This document shows, one piece after another, positions 14,052 to 27,769 of a stretch of 64,000 nucleotides of DNA (positions are counted from its first letter, which is position 1; every line of letters starts with the position of its first letter). The stretch comes from Taeniopygia guttata (lineage: Eukaryota; Chordata; Aves; Passeriformes; Estrildidae), in assembly GCF_048771995.1 (NCBI RefSeq), contig NC_133063.1, positions 7,700,001 to 7,764,000 of the forward strand, written 5' to 3'. Made by a program: the position numbers and the translations under genes. Below the pieces are notes generated by a model. It searched no databases. It was not told where the DNA came from and saw only the letters and a program-made list of their open reading frames with translations.

Positions 14052-15088
14052 TGTATTGGATTTGCATGGCAAGGTTTTGCTAGTGGAGGAGCTATAGAAA
14101 CAGCTCCTGTGAGAAGATGCTAAATGCTTCCTCTGTGCTCAACAGAGCCAGCGCCAGCTGGCTCCAGGATGGAGCCACAACTGGCCAAGGCTGAGCCCAT
14201 CAGCAACAGTGGTAGAGCCTCAGGGATAATGTATCTAAGGAGGAAGGGAGATGGGGAAGCAAAACAACTGGGTAACAGCAATTGCAGATGGAGAGAGTGA
14301 GAGTGTGTGAGAGAAACAACCCTGAAGACATCAAGGCCAGTGAAGAAAAAGGAGCAGAAGAAGTTCCAGGCACAGAGCCCATAGTAAAGACCGTGGTGAG
14401 GCAGGTGCATCCCTGCAGCACACGGGGTCCACAGTGGAGCAGGGATCACCTGCAGTCCAGTGGAGGAACCCTGCGGGAATAGATGGAGAAGGAAGCTGAG
14501 ACACCCTCAGGAAGCCCACGTGGAGCAAGTTTGTTGGCAGGATTTACAAACCCCATGGGCAAGCCATGCTGGAGTAATTAATGAAGAACTGCAGCCTGAG
14601 GTAAGGGCCTACATTGAAGAAGTTCATGGAATACTGTCTCCCATGGGAGACACTCCATGCTGGAGCAGGAGTGAGAGTGAGGATTTCTTCTCCTGAGAAG
14701 GAAGGTGCAGCAGAAACAACTTCCGATGAACTGATCACAGCCACCATTCCCTGTCCCCCTGCACCACTGGGGAGGTGTGGAGGAAGCAGAGAATTTGTGA
14801 GTAAAGCTGAGCTTGGGAAAAAGGGAGGGGTAGGGGGAAGGAGTTCTAGGATTTGGTTTTATTTCTCATTACCCTACCCTGATATGATTGGTAGTAAATT
14901 AACCTAATTTCCCCATGTCTGTTCTGCCCATGACAGTAATTGATGAATGATCTCTCCCTGTCCTTATCTTGACCCCTGAGCTTTCCATTATATTTTCCCT
15001 CCCCTATCCAGTGAGGAGGGGGATAGAGCTTCTGACAGAATAGCTTTGGTGGGTACCTAGCACACAGACACGATCAACCCACCACCAC
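14052..15088 (+). mobile_element. probable solo LTR of an avian endogenous retrovirus
   Basis: Resembles a songbird LTR family I remember: GGATTTGCATGGCAAGGTTT near the start, GCCAGCTGGCTCCAGGATGG, a TATA-like GGATAATGTATCTAAGG near 14222, TTTGGTGGGTACCTAGCAC near 15045 and GATCAACCCACCACC at the 3' end. Boundaries are approximate and no target duplication was found. The open frames here (for example 14460-14907) are not genes. Confidence 0.55.
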
Positions 15089-16989
15089 CCCACTGCAAAC
15101 AGCAGTTGCACAAATGTGGAGACACACAAAGCACACAAGCTACACAGAATAGCTGAGCCATACTAGGAATCAGCAGTTAAAATAACCCCTTTTCTATCTG
15201 TTCCTAATACTGTTTTTCCTCCAGCACCTTGTGGAAGTTTGGCAACTTTGCAGTAGCTAACGAAAAACTAGAAGATAAAAGGCAGCATAGGCATTCTGTT
15301 AAGAATTTCTTATAAAATTCTCATTAATCATCCAGCAATTCTGCATTTAAAAGTCATCCAGCAAAATGTCTGCTGGTTTTTTGTCTCGAGATGAAAGGCA
15401 GAGAATAGTAATACCCTTTCTTCTTTCCAGAAAGGAAATGGGGGAGGGTTGGCATAGACGCACGCAAGAGAACAGTGGCTGGTGGAATATGTGACAGTGT
15501 CCTCCGCGGAAGTAGAAAAAGGTAATTTTCCTCCTGGCTGTCAAAGAGACTAACCAGAACAGCTGGGTATTTGTAAGCAGAGATCTAAAGAGGGCACGGT
15601 CTTCAAGGCTTGCTTAATTAAAGGTAAACATATTCTAATGAATATACAGCAATGGTAACAACACCCTGACTGTACAATGCACTCTCTGCCCAGACAAGAT
15701 AGAGTTTTGCACTACCAGTTCCCACTTCAGGCTGTCCTGCAGGCATGTCCCTGCCCCTCATTTTTGCAGCTATGCAGTTACCATTCTCCATCAGCTTGGC
15801 CTTACATGACTTTTGAACCTGATCAGCATGAACACAGCAACTGTGTCTGGTTTGTAGATTCATTGCAAGGTGGAGGGTGCAACAGAATTGGATAGATGGA
15901 AATCACTAGAGGCTAGCACCAGGAGTCTGTATGAATCAGCCTGCCAGACACTCAGGAATTTAAGGAGTATAAAGGATTAAAACTGGGGGCTGCTCTTGGG
16001 TACCTGAGCAGTGGCAACCTGAATATCTAAAGACCCTTGAAAAAGGTGAAATATCCTGACTCAGGTTAGCTGTGACCTGCTTAGGTCTTTGGAAATTTAC
16101 CTCTGCCTGCATGTGACACTGCATGGTATGAAGTGAGCTGGTAACATCAGAGGCAACATGCTGGGAGAAGGCAGTCCTTCATTATTCCATCACCTATCAC
16201 AGGTAGTTGTCCTGCCAGTTTCACCTGTATTTTCAAGACCACTTCTCTCCTTCCTTGCCTCTTCTGCTTCTCCAGGATCTTGGCTGTTGTTTGATTTCCT
16301 TCTTACAGTTTGGTGTTCTCATGCAATTACATATGGTTTTCCTCCTACCATAAAAGATGTTGCCACTTCCAGCACTGAGAATGTCTGAGGGGCAGGAGGC
16401 AATAAATAGCAGAGTGCAAAGGTCCCCTTTCCTTGAACTGACAGATCAGAAATTTGAGCTGAAGTGAGTTTCTGCCAGGTTTACAAGCAAGACAATCAGC
16501 CCAAGAACAATAATTGTTTTAGATGTGTATCTGCAAAGAATAACAATCCCAAATAAGGAATTACACCTCTGACAGAGTGTATAAGCCCAGTACTCTACAG
16601 CAACAAGTTCATTGAGATTCAAGTTGTATTAAGCCTAGTTTCTCCAGTTTGACTTTATTTCAGTCTTTTGCTACTGCAGATAAATTCCTTCTTCTCAATC
16701 AGTGATGACTTTTGCAAGAACAGACTTAAGACCTCATGGAAAGCCAAAAGCACACTTTTAAAATCTAGCCCTTAGGTAGCTTATGCTATTAATGTATGCT
16801 CACACAATCAGCTTTGGTGAAAAGTCAACCTGATGGTGCTAAGTCTGAATCTTCAGGGTTTATTTTCAGCATGACTCTGTGACTTCTCCAGCTCCTGGAA
16901 ACAGGTAGTCAAAACCACAGGACAGTAATAACTGAAATCCTGAATGTGATTTCTGAGTTTGGTAGTTTGGTCCTTGCAACATGTGGTCT
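15089..16989. other. no gene or repeat recognised
   Basis: Unique, moderately AT-rich sequence between the LTR-like element and the CR1 pair. Only short open frames with no recognisable similarity. Confidence 0.55.
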
Positions 16990-17885
16990 TGAAAGAGTAC
17001 ACTCACACATGTCCATGTGCCCCAGGGCATATCCAAAATCTTGCAGCTGTTCTTCTGAGGGCTCTGCAGAGGCACCTGGACAGTCTGGATAGATGGGCTG
17101 AGTCCACCAATATGAAGTTTAACAAGTCCAAGTGCCAAGTCCTGCATTTTGGCCACAATAACCCCCTGCATAGCTGTAGGCTGGGGATGGTGTGGCTGGA
17201 CAGTGCCCAGGCAGAAAGGGACCTGGGGGCAGTGGCTGACAGCCGGCTGAGCATGAGCCAGCAGTGTGCCCTGGGGGCCAAGAAGGCCAATGGCTCCTGG
17301 CCTGGATCAGGAATGGTGTGGACAGCAGGCCCAGGGAAGTCATTCTCCCGCTCTACCCAGCATAGGTGAGGCCACATCCTTGAGTGCTGTGTCCAGTTCT
17401 GGCCCCTCAGTTTGGGAAAGACATTGAGATGCTGAAACGTGTCCAGAGGAGACAACGAGGCTGGTGAAAGGCCCGGGACACAAGCCCTGTGAGGTAACTG
17501 GGGGTGTTTAGCCTGGAAAAAAGGAGGCTCAGGGAAGACCTTACCACTCTCTACAACTGCCTGAAAGGTTTTTGTAAACAGGTGGGGGTCAGTCTCTTCT
17601 CCCCAGCAACAACTGACAGAATGAGAGGACGCAGCCTTAAGCTGCGCCAGGACAAGATAAGGTTAGATGTCAGGAAAATATTCTTCACTGAAAGAGTGAT
17701 TGGGCACTGGAATCATCTCTCCAGGCAGGTGGTGAAGCCACCATCCCTGAAGGTGTTTAAAGAAAGACTGGACACGGCACTCAGTGCCATGGTTTAGTTG
17801 ACACGGAGGTGCCAGGTCAGAGGTTGGACTTGATGATCTAAAAGGCCTTTTCCAACCCAGTTCATTCTGTGATTCTGGGATTCTT
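16990..17885 (+). mobile_element. CR1 3' part, plus strand
   Basis: RT C-terminal remnants ([33 protein letters not shown]) followed by the CR1 3' UTR (GGTTGGACTTGATGATCT) and the TTCTGTGATTCTGGGATTC terminus. Frameshifts and a deletion near 17340. The 5' limit is uncertain. Confidence 0.9.
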
Positions 17886-18019
17886 GACTCTGAATCAAGC
17901 CTATACCAAAAAAGGTACTCCTTAGTTAATAGGACATCACACAAGCAGCTGTGTTCAAATCCTCTGTTTGCCTGGAGACAGCTGAATGTGCAACCTGCCT
18001 CGTCCAAGGAGTGTATTTT

Positions 18020-18415
18020 CACAACACAGGATCATGAAGGTTGGAAAGGACCTCCGTGATCAAGTCCAGCCTTTAACTGAACAGCATGACGTCAACTAAA
18101 CTCTAGTTCTAACCACCACATCCAGTTGTTTCTTGAACACTTCCAGGGATGGTGATTACTTTGCTGGGCAGCACATTCCAGTGCTTAACCACCCTTTCAG
18201 TGAAGAAATTCAGTGATTCTTCTGATGTCCAACCTGAACATCTCCTGGTGCAGCTTGAGGCCATTTCCTTTTGTCCCATTACTGGGAGAAGAAACTGACC
18301 TCTACATGGCTAGAGCATCTTCTCAGGTAGCTGTAGAGAATGATAATTCTCCTTTTTGTCCAGGCTAAACAACCCCAGCTCCTTCAGCTATTCCTCAAAT
18401 TACTTACATCATGAC
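18020..18415 (-). mobile_element. CR1 3' fragment, minus strand
   Basis: GAAGGTTGGAAAGGACCTCC, CAAGTCCAGCC, CAGCTTGAGGCCATTTCC and GTCCAGGCTAAACAACCCC in reverse-strand CR1 order. It lies 130 bp from the plus-strand copy, tail to tail. Confidence 0.88.
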
Positions 18416-20802
18416 TTAGCATCTTCTGTCTGCCTACCCTCATGCAGTTTAAATTGTGAGTGATACAGGCAGACAGTGTGTTGTGTTGAATGTGTTCTAA
18501 CCAGTGATAATGTGAACAGAAGATGGTACACCATGCCTAATCTCCCTCCTTCTTACTATGCAATGCCCTCATTTTTCCAGTCACCCCTCTCCTTCTGAAG
18601 GAAAGGGCTCACCTGATTGCAAGGTGAGCAAGAACATTCTTGCAAGGGTAACAAAAAAATAACATTTATGACTCCACAGGAGCACTGCACCTTCCTTGAA
18701 GGTTTCATGGCATCTCTTACCAACTTATCTCAGCACTCAGTATTCAAGTGTGCTGGATTTCATGAATAATAATCTCAATTACCTATCTATCCATATGCAT
18801 CAGAGGCAGGTTGACTGTAAGACATCCAAAGGAGAGATAAGTCCCCCTCATTTTCCCCTCTCCTTCCACTATGTTACAGCTACTATAATGGCCATTCCTC
18901 TGCTCTGTACAAAAAGGCAAATTTTCAGACTTCTGAAGTCAACAGCCCCAAGGAATTCTCCTGGCTTCTAGATTTCCCATTCTCACCATGTGTGTTTCAA
19001 AAAGAGCTGCCTTGATCTTGTTTTGAATATTCATCCCACATATTTGCAATGGAAAGATAAATTGCAGATATGCATAATATATATTATACATAATAGCTTT
19101 ATTTGTAGATAGATAGATAGATGGATATGTATACTAGCATTATATAGAATTATATAGATAAATATACATTTTTCAGTATCCTCTTGCCCTTGCACTGAAA
19201 GCTGATGGTTATTTTCTGGCAAGCCTCTGGTTATATTTTTACTCCTCTAAATTTTGTCTTCCTAGCTGAAATCTGCATCAATCTCAAAGATTAATAAAAC
19301 AAAGAGGCACTACTGGAGGCTGCTGGAGGACATTTTTCTTTTAAATTCTGATAAACTTAAGTGCTGGTCATTAATTTTTGTGTCCCAGAGGAGTGCCTGG
19401 AGCCTCCAGAATAATTTCATTCCAACAACTTGCATAAAATTTTGCAGTGCACTTTGGATCCAAGCCAGGTTGTCAGGATTGTTGTTTATTGCAGCTAGTA
19501 AAAATGATTCTTAGCTGTTGTAATTTGGAGACATTCGAATGACTTTGGTGGAGCAGTGCTCATTTGGCTTGGCAGCCCAGCAAATACCCTGTAATCAGAA
19601 CTAACAATGCTGACATATCAGCTACCGTCACAGCAGTTACCAGTGGATTTTTTAATTACTCAGGGGAGGAAGGGCAAAAAGGAGAAGGCAGCCTTCTTAC
19701 AAAGACACTGTGAGTTAACTGCCTGGTTCAAGGCTCCAGCATTGTAAATCTCCACTTCTGAGCACTTTCATTCTCACATACTGCCTTTTCTTTTTTCAGT
19801 TTTTCACACAATCCATTAAGCAACCCATGGCCCATCTTCCTTCACTATGGGGAGCTAAGGCTCTCCTTGGGTCTTGGCAAACAAGACTTGAAGCAAAGCC
19901 AAAAGACTTTGACCCAAGAGAGGAGGTGCAGCCCACATAGGGGGAAAAGGGCGTGGTAAGGTGGTGATGCTGAGAAGCCCCATCAGTCACCACTGTTAAG
20001 AGTGGTCAGTGGTTTGAGGCCAGGAAGAAACCTGCAGGGGCAGGCAGGCTACCACGTCCTGCTGTGCAAATGCTTCAGGCCAATTTAAACTGTCACCTGA
20101 CATGAGAACTCATGAAAATTCAATCTCTTCATGCAGAAGATATCTGCTCTACTATAAAACTGCCAAAGGGAAGCAGAAACCCCTGAAAAATGTTGAAAAC
20201 GTGTCCAGGTTCTTCCCAAGGCAATTAATTCTTCATCTCAGCCACTGTTTGCTTGTAGAAGCAGAACTTGAATTCATGCTGTGCCTGGAGAAACACGAGC
20301 TAAGGGCTGACCTAAGCTACAACCTTCATCTCCTTGCTTCATGGAGCATTTGCTTTTAGGATTGTTGGCTGGCTGGCTGACCCTGAGCCCTACCAGTCAA
20401 CCTACATCTGAGCTGCATGAGCACGGGAGATCGAACTTGTCTTCTTCCTGTGTGTGCTTAACTCCTGGTCTAAGTGAAGAAAAGCTGACAACTGTGTCTT
20501 TCTAGCTGATATAGACTAGGTGGCTGACTCCATGTTTTTTCTGTAATGATCTCTCCTCACATTAAACCTTTCTAGCTGACATAGCTAGACAATGATGTCA
20601 TTCTTCCACTCAAATAAACAGAGTTCCAAGCTCTTAAAATCAAAGGTAATATCTCCTAATATTCCGCCTGTGCTAGATCCCAGTGTCTTTGCAGACTGTG
20701 TATTTGTGCCCCTTGTTATTTTCGCTTTATTTTTAATGTGTTGCATTTGATTTTATGTTTCCCTATTTATCCTGGCCACCTGATCAATCTGTTAAATAAT
20801 TA
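18416..20802. other. non-coding DNA; possible conserved element near 19.3-19.7 kb
   Basis: No gene or interspersed repeat seen apart from AT-rich simple sequence at 19060-19170. The stretch 19310-19660 is low in CpG and rich in TAAT-type motifs, the look of a conserved non-coding element, but this is impression only. Confidence 0.4.
19106..19123 (+). repeat. short (GATA)n microsatellite in AT-rich DNA
   Basis: Four AGAT units within an AT-rich stretch at 19060-19170. Confidence 0.8.
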
Positions 20803-21368
20803 CACAGAATCACAGAATATGCTGAGTTGGAAGGGACCCACAAGGATCACCAAGTTCAGCTCTTTGCCCTGCACAGCACCATTTTCAAAAATCACACCAG
20901 TGCCTGAATGTATTGTCCAAACACTTCTTTATCTGTGACATGCTGGTGCTGTGACCACTTCCCTGAGGAGCCAGTTCCAGTGTCCAACCACCCTCTGAGG
21001 GAAGAATCTTTTTTAATACCTAATCTAAACCTTCTCAGACACAAGTTCAGGCCATTCCTTCAGGTCCTGTCACTGGTCACCACAGAGAAGAGATCAGTGC
21101 CTGCTCCTCCTCTCCCACTCATGAGGAAGCTGTAACCCCAATGAGGTCTCCCCTCAGTCCCTCTCCTCCAGGCTGAACAGACCAAGGGACCTCAGCTGCT
21201 CCTCATATGGATTCCCCTCAGGACCCTTCACTTTCCTTGGAGACCCTTCATCATCTTGGTTTCCTTCCTTTGGACACTCTCTAAGAGGGTAATATCTTTC
21301 TTATGTTGAGGAGTGCAAAATGTCACACAACATTCAAGGTGTGACTACAACAGTGCAGAGCAGTAGAA
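20803..21368 (-). mobile_element. CR1 3' fragment, minus strand
   Basis: CACAGAATCACAGAATATGC, GTTGGAAGGGACCCACAAGG, then CTCCAGGCTGAACAGACCAA and CATTCAAGGTGTGACTACA: CR1 3' UTR and RT C-terminus in reverse. Confidence 0.9.
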
Positions 21369-22649
21369 AATTTGAGGTGACACGCCCCTGCAGAAAGTCA
21401 GACCTGTTAATATGACAAGTTTTTCTGTGCTCTGTGGTTTCTGACATCAAGATTCTTTGAAGTGGCTGTAAGCTATGACATTCAATTAGGCCATTTATTG
21501 CTTTTGAGGTCTCTGCAGCCATCATAGACAAAAGCTTAACTAGGGTAGTAGCCCAGTGTGGATCCATTGACTTCAATTTAGCAACACAGATTTCTGCCTT
21601 CTGAAATTCTGATCCTGCATATTTTTCTCTTTTTTTGTTTTTTTGTCTTCTCCTCAGAATCTCTGTAATGATAAGATTTTCAAAGCTGCTGAAGTGCACG
21701 AGGCGACGAGGTCTCACCAAAAGTAATGGGAGCACGACAGCAAAATGTCTCACTTGTTTTGCAGATTTAAACTTTAATGTTTTGCAGATTAAAACTTTAA
21801 AGTGAAATGGGTTCGTTCCCACAGTGCAGTGTTACAGAGTTACAGTGTTACAGAGATCCAAAACCATCTGAAGTCAAGATAGCTTTGCATTGATCAGGCA
21901 AGTTCATGACTACCATGATAAGCTCATCCCAGCTTAATGACTTCTGCAGGTCTGCAGCACCTACAGAACTGCCTGGCTTCTCACTTGCTGCCTCTTTAGC
22001 ATAAATCTGACATGCTGGGTGCTATAGATCTGACTCAGCAGCTATCAAGTGTTTTAGTCCCTTTCCTTTTTTTTTAAAGTTAAAAAAAATATTGATTGTA
22101 GCTCATGTTTCCACCTTTTATTTCACTCCTTGTGGTCAATACCACTCTTACTGGAAGAGCACATTGCAGAGCCTGCATTTCTCTTCTGATGTTATTTTTA
22201 TACACCACTTTTGATCTCAGGAAATCTTTTCATCTTTGCTTCACTGATGTTTAGTAACATTTTAACTGCATGTACTTCAGTGAATACATCCCCACTCCAT
22301 GCTTTAAGCACATGCTGTCCCTGTGGAAAGAAGGGAGGGTAGTGAGGGTGGAGAGAGCACAGGTCATAGCAGAAATCAGGATTTGAGGTGAATCTGACAT
22401 GTGCATTGGCAATATAGGCAGTTGAGGAGAATCACAAAAAACTAGAGCATAAAACCATCAGGCTTACAGAGCTTCAGATGGGGAGCAAGTAAATTAACTC
22501 CCAAAATCCTTCCAGCTGGGATTTACATCTGCTGGCTGAACAGATAGTGGCAGAGTGGACCCAGAGATTCCTGTACCAGCTTGTTCTTGTGATCACACAT
22601 GAGATTATGTCCCATGTGCTTCCATGTTACTACATAAGTTCAGAACTAT

Positions 22650-22716
22650 GCATATATCTTTAGGATATATCTAAAGGATATATCTATATCTATCTATAGT
22701 CTATATCTTTAGGATT
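22650..22716 (+). repeat. AT-rich repeat built of TATATCTTTAGGAT-like units
   Basis: TATATCTTTAGGAT occurs at both ends, with TATCTATATCTATC units between. Confidence 0.75.
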
Positions 22717-25645
22717 TAAGCAGGCAAATAATAATAAGAGAAATAAAGTGACAGACCCAGAAAAATGTGAAAAATAGGCTCAGAAATAACTACTGTCGCT
22801 CTAGTATATTTCTGGTAGAGAAAAATTATCCATTCTTTATCAGACTCGAGAGCACTCAGACCTCTGCCCATGTCTCCTCTCTACTGGACAATGGTGACAG
22901 TAACCCTAAAGGGAGAGAAATGTTCCTTTAAAGGACCACGGTCAGGTCTACTACTCATATGAGGCAAAACAGATGACACTGCTGTTGGGCTCCAAAAGCA
23001 ATGCACTGCTTCCTGGGGCATCTCCAAGCAGCACAAGTGCCAGGCAGGTGGGCCTGCCAAACACAGGCATAAAATGTGCCACCTGTGGCTGGAAGTATGG
23101 ATGCAATGTGGTTGGATGTGCGCTGGGAAAGGGACAAAGGACCTCTCTACTTCCACTCCAACAGTGTTAGGAAGGGGCAGCAATTCCTCCCTCGTACCCA
23201 GTGCTGGTGGGGGGATGCAAAAGGCCTCAGCGACATCAGGCAACCAGCCAGCCTGCTGAGGGGATATTCATCTTGTGAAGCTTGGCTCAGCTTTGAGCAG
23301 CAAGAAGAAACAGTGTCACCATTTCCCAGAAGTTTAGCTGACAATAGCGGTGATTGCAAATGCTTAGCAAAGTGCTTTTTGTCACATTTTGCTAACAAAG
23401 CAGGGGTCAGGTCCTTTCTGCCTGCTGAGATATAAATATCTTAATTAGATCTTTGAAAAAGAAAAAGACGAAAACTAAAAGCTTGGAAGGTATTTTATTA
23501 TTTCTTTGTTATTTTTAGTATTAAAAGTATAGTTCAAGTAGTGCTGGCACCAGGATGCATAATCCACTTACCAGGGCAGAAAGGGCTCTGAAGCTGCACC
23601 ACAAATGCATCATTTGATAACAGTAATGAAAAAGACACCAATCTATATCTGCAAATAGCATTAGAGCTGACTTGGTTTGAGGACCAAAGGAAGCTGATGC
23701 TGAATTTATGAGGCTGACATCTCAAACATTTTGAGACCAGAGCTTTCTTTTCTCCTCTGTTTTGTTTCATCCTCCCTTACTTTTTTTTATTTGCCATAAC
23801 TTGACCCTCTTTTTGGGTCAGCTCTTAGCCCTGTAATGGAAGCAATTTAGTCAGGAAAGGTCGCAGAGTGATTTGGGCTGAGCAGGACCAGCCAGCACGT
23901 GCTCAAGCACCCTGCTCTGCAGGCCTTGCTCCAGCACGGCACGGTGAACACACTTTGGGATGCCCACACCACATCAATCCATGCCTGCAGTGCAGTGCAG
24001 GGCTGGGAAAGCTACAGAGCCACAGGGGAGACCCATCCAGCTAGGGACCAGATAGGATTTTGTCCAATATAAGTGTCTCCCTCCATCCCATCTGACACTG
24101 TCCAGCACGCAGCTCCTCAAAGGAGCCTCCTAAAGGAGGAGTGAGCTGCTGGAGAAAATATATGGGATCAGGAGTGAGCAGACATGGTTAAGAGAGAGAA
24201 AAAATGTATACTACTACTGCTGCACAGTAGTTCTCCAGCTCTGGCAGCAGGAAATGCTGCATCAGCAAGAGGCAGTAGCCCATTCCCTTACATGAGTTTC
24301 TCCAGCTCTTTGTGAGACATTCTGCTGTCACAATCTCCTATGCCAACAAGTTCCAAGAATTCCCTTCCCCTCTGTATACTCCTCTGTACAGAAGCAGTTT
24401 CTTTCTTTTCTGTTTTAAACCAACCCCTTGGATCCAGTGCTGCAGAATTTGATGAGCTATGGTTTCACTTTAAGCTCCTCTTCACTGATTTTGCATGTGC
24501 CTGTCTCATATCCTTCAGTTCAGTCCCAGACTAATAGCTCCTACCTTTTTAGTGTCCTTTGAAAGTAACTTTTTCATCTCCACAGACATTTTAATTGCTC
24601 TTTTCTTTCTGTTCTCTGTAGCCAGCATGCTTTCTTGGACACAAGAGACAAGACCTGCATTCTCTGCACAAAATGCATTAAATTTTCTCATTCACATAAT
24701 TTTCCAGCATTTTGATGGACATGCTGAATAAAGTGGTGCCAGCACTTTTTTTTTGGAGGATGTTCCACAAACACCCATGAGGCAAATGGGACAGCACACA
24801 GCTTTACAAAACCATGCCTTTTTTTTTTTTTTTCTCAATACAGAGTGTTTATCCATGTGCTCTGTGATTTTACTCTTGACCATAGACTTTTATCATCTTC
24901 TCAGGAGTCTAAGTCAGTTACTGTTTGCTAGTTCCAGCAGCACCTGACACCCTTGCTGTTTGCAATGACAGTTTATGCACCTCGGGCAGCAGATCGGGGG
25001 GTTCACACCAGAGCTCCCATTCAGTTCTCCAGTAAATCCATCTGGTCATAGGAAATTGTTAATATCTTATTAGCCATGGAGCCAAACACTTTTCAGGCTT
25101 TCAGCCTCTTGGCATTGATGGAGACTGGCACTTGTTAATTTGCCCTTGATCTGTCTCCTGGCACACACCAAGCAGCTAGTAGTGAAGGTGACCCATTTTT
25201 CAGTGTGACTGTGCTCTCTGTTTCTCTACTGACACTTAGATACACCAAGTGTTAGTAAAATCCCCTCTGTAGGCCATGTCAGTCTGACCAAAGTGCCTGT
25301 TCCCAGCTCAGAGATGATGTACTCCTCTACAACTTTTCTCATTTCCTGTGCCAGCAGAAAAGTTCCATTATGATGGGCAACAGCCAATCCTTTCTGCATA
25401 TGTTCCTCTTCTCCAGCATGGTATCCTGGATTATTACCATCTGCTTCTTATAACATCACCTACCAAAATTTGAAGGTCTGAATTTCTCTGCTGCCTCCTC
25501 AGCTTCACACAAGACAGGATTTCAGACAGTGCTAACAGAGAGGTCATAGCCTCCAGTCTCTAGTTTCAGCCCTGAAGTAGTATATTTCACCTCCCAAGGC
25601 AGAAGTAGCCTAGAGAAATTATGCTTCTCAGGTGAGGCCCACTGC

Positions 25646-25789
25646 AGTGCTGCAAAGGGGTCTGCCTTATGATCAGTGGGTGTTAGGGATGGCCCAGGCA
25701 CCTAGGAACCTCCCAGTTATTCTTGATCTGACCCTGGCAATAGAGGTCTGGCCTCAAAGATTATCTTTCCATTCAGTGCTTTTCATGTC
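25646..25789 (+). repeat. 144-bp duplicated segment, copy 1
   Basis: Aligns without gaps to 31665-31808 with about 11 differences (about 92% identity by eye). Not recognised as a known repeat family. Confidence 0.85.
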
Positions 25790-26999
25790 CAAGCAGATTT
25801 CTTCAAGCATGCTGTAAGACGTGGAGTCTTGCATTTTTGTGACAGCAGCTTGAAGGCACTTGGAGATTTTCACACTATGTGAAGCCTCCCAGAAAAATGA
25901 CTACTGGCCTCTTTAGCTCCATAGCTCTTAAAATCATGGATCATTTTAATGGGACTGCTAACAAACCTCAGGAGAAGACTGTAATCTGAATGGGATCAGA
26001 CAGTGAAGCAGGGCCTAGCTCAGTGTGTCTGTTTTTAAGAACACAGGGGGCTGGCAGTACCTTCAAGGCTCTTGAAAAATATGAGGACTGAGTGGAGGTA
26101 ATTTTTAAAAAAAACACACCTAAACATCAAGCCTGTCACTTGCACTTGTTTCTGTGAGTTCTTCCTTATACTCTCACAACAAGCTACAGGAGGAAATTGC
26201 ATCTCCAGAAATCTGGCTGAGCTGCACATGCTGCACAGTGTAGCTAAGGAACCCCAGAGGTTACGATGCAAAGGTTGTTCAGCAGGTTAGTGCTGTAGGC
26301 ACAGCCAGGAGAGCTGGCAGAAGAAGGGGCAGCCATAGATAAACAGTGAAAAAGATCACTCCCAGGAAAGCAAGGCAACTGCATCAATATTTCTGATCTG
26401 GTGATAAAACTGATCTGTTTTATCGTCTGACTTTGTAAGGTACTGTCACAGGAAAGGATAGACACCTTTCTGCTTATTATCATCTAAAGCTGGGTTGCTT
26501 TTTCTTTATTTCTGCAGATGATTTGGTTTTTTCTGGTTTGTTGATGGAAAGCTTCCTTAGTCCTTTTCTTTTACTATATTTAAGCCAGGTTTTCATGCTA
26601 AGTAGCTACTGACTCTCTTACATGGAGGAGGGCTGCCTGTGGTTTTACACGGTCTTGCAAAAGTCACAAGCTGACCCAACACTGACTGTGGAGTTACAGA
26701 GCTACAAGCTTGAAGTCATCAGAGAGGCAGAGGAGAGGTGACGCTCCTAACAGGAACAGCTAGAGAAGTGCAAATCAGCTAGAAAAAACCAGCAGCATTT
26801 ACTTGCAAGTCTTGAGGTGTTACTGTTGAGAAAGAAGTAATCTGGTGCTTTATTGGTTTTGCTAAAACATGTGTCCGTACACCCTGGAAAAGGAATTATT
26901 TGTCTCTACAGTACCTTGTTTGCAGCAGTTTACTCAGCTACTCTAAGTTGTCAAGAGCTCCAGCTGGTGTCCATTGCTGTCTTGGGAGGAGCTCAATAA

Positions 27000-27514
27000 T
27001 GTCATCTATGCTCGTGAAAAAGGATGTAGCAACCTACATAGAGCTCACTAAAAGACACACAGGTGTCCAAGCATCAGGCTATAGGGAAAGCCTAAGCTTT
27101 CCACTGGCTTGTAGCAGAGATAGCAGCTGTGTCAGGTGTGATCAGGTGGATAACTTGCTCTGCCTGGTAGCAGAGCTGCAGGATGAAGTAGAAAGGTTAA
27201 GGAGTATTAGAGCACCAGAAATTGCGATAGACTGGTGGAACCAAGCTCTGGCCTCCATGAGACAGGAGCAGCCACCAGAAGCAATGCAAGATCAAGGAAA
27301 TCCTCTGTCCATCCTCCAGCAAGGAGGTAGTAGTTGTAAGGAAAGGAGCAAATGGAGTGTAGCTCCTGCTTGGGGTGCGAGCAAAATCATTCTTCATTTA
27401 CCTCACTCCCCCAGTGAGGTGTGTCTGCACAAAAATTACGAGCCTTTGTACATGGAAGACCAGCCAAAGGATGAAGAGGATGAAAGTCTGGTAACACTGG
27501 AGGTGTCACCATAA
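27000..27514 (+). pseudogene. CR1 ORF1 remnant (204-codon open frame in part)
   Basis: An open frame of about 170-200 codons ending LVTLEVSP then a stop. The Cys-Arg-Cys and coiled-coil-like segment RCDQVDNLL..ELQDEVERLRSIR and the IDWW motif are typical of avian CR1 ORF1 proteins, which bind nucleic acid. The downstream esterase-like half lies in a shifted frame, so it is a broken retroelement gene rather than a host gene. Confidence 0.65.
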
Positions 27515-27769
27515 TTAGAAATGTGTACTTCCTCATATTACAACTTCCAAGAGGAAGAAAGCAAGAGTTTTAACTGTAGGTGATTCCATTCCAAGGGGAA
27601 CAGAGGACCCGAATGCTGACTGGGCCCAACCCCGAGAGAGTGTCTGATGACTCTCTGGGGCCTGGGTTAAGGACACCAGCAGAAACTTCCTAGCCTGGTG
27701 AGCTCCCCAGACCACTACTGGAGCAGGACATCTCACCTCCCACAAGAGCTTATCAGTTGTTTGTTTACT

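Larger units (their letters stand above)
21369..26989. other. no gene recognised
   Basis: Unique sequence with minor poly-T runs and one half of the 144-bp duplication. A 162-codon minus-strand frame at 21822-21334 has no recognisable domain and runs into the CR1. Confidence 0.55.

Noticed and set aside
14120-14907. Cluster of 65-109-codon frames
   Set aside because: They fall in the LTR-like element, on both strands, with no protein family resemblance.
16866-17455. Frames of 101-150 codons on both strands
   Set aside because: Sense and antisense readings of the CR1 copy.
17940-17990. GTTCAAATCC resembling a tRNA B box
   Set aside because: No A box or cloverleaf arms could be paired around it.
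21334-21822. 162-codon minus-strand frame
   Set aside because: No recognisable domain, splice context or promoter; its tail runs to the edge of a CR1 copy.
26900-27514. 204-codon frame considered as a host gene
   Set aside because: The motifs are those of CR1 ORF1, and CR1 continues downstream in a shifted frame.
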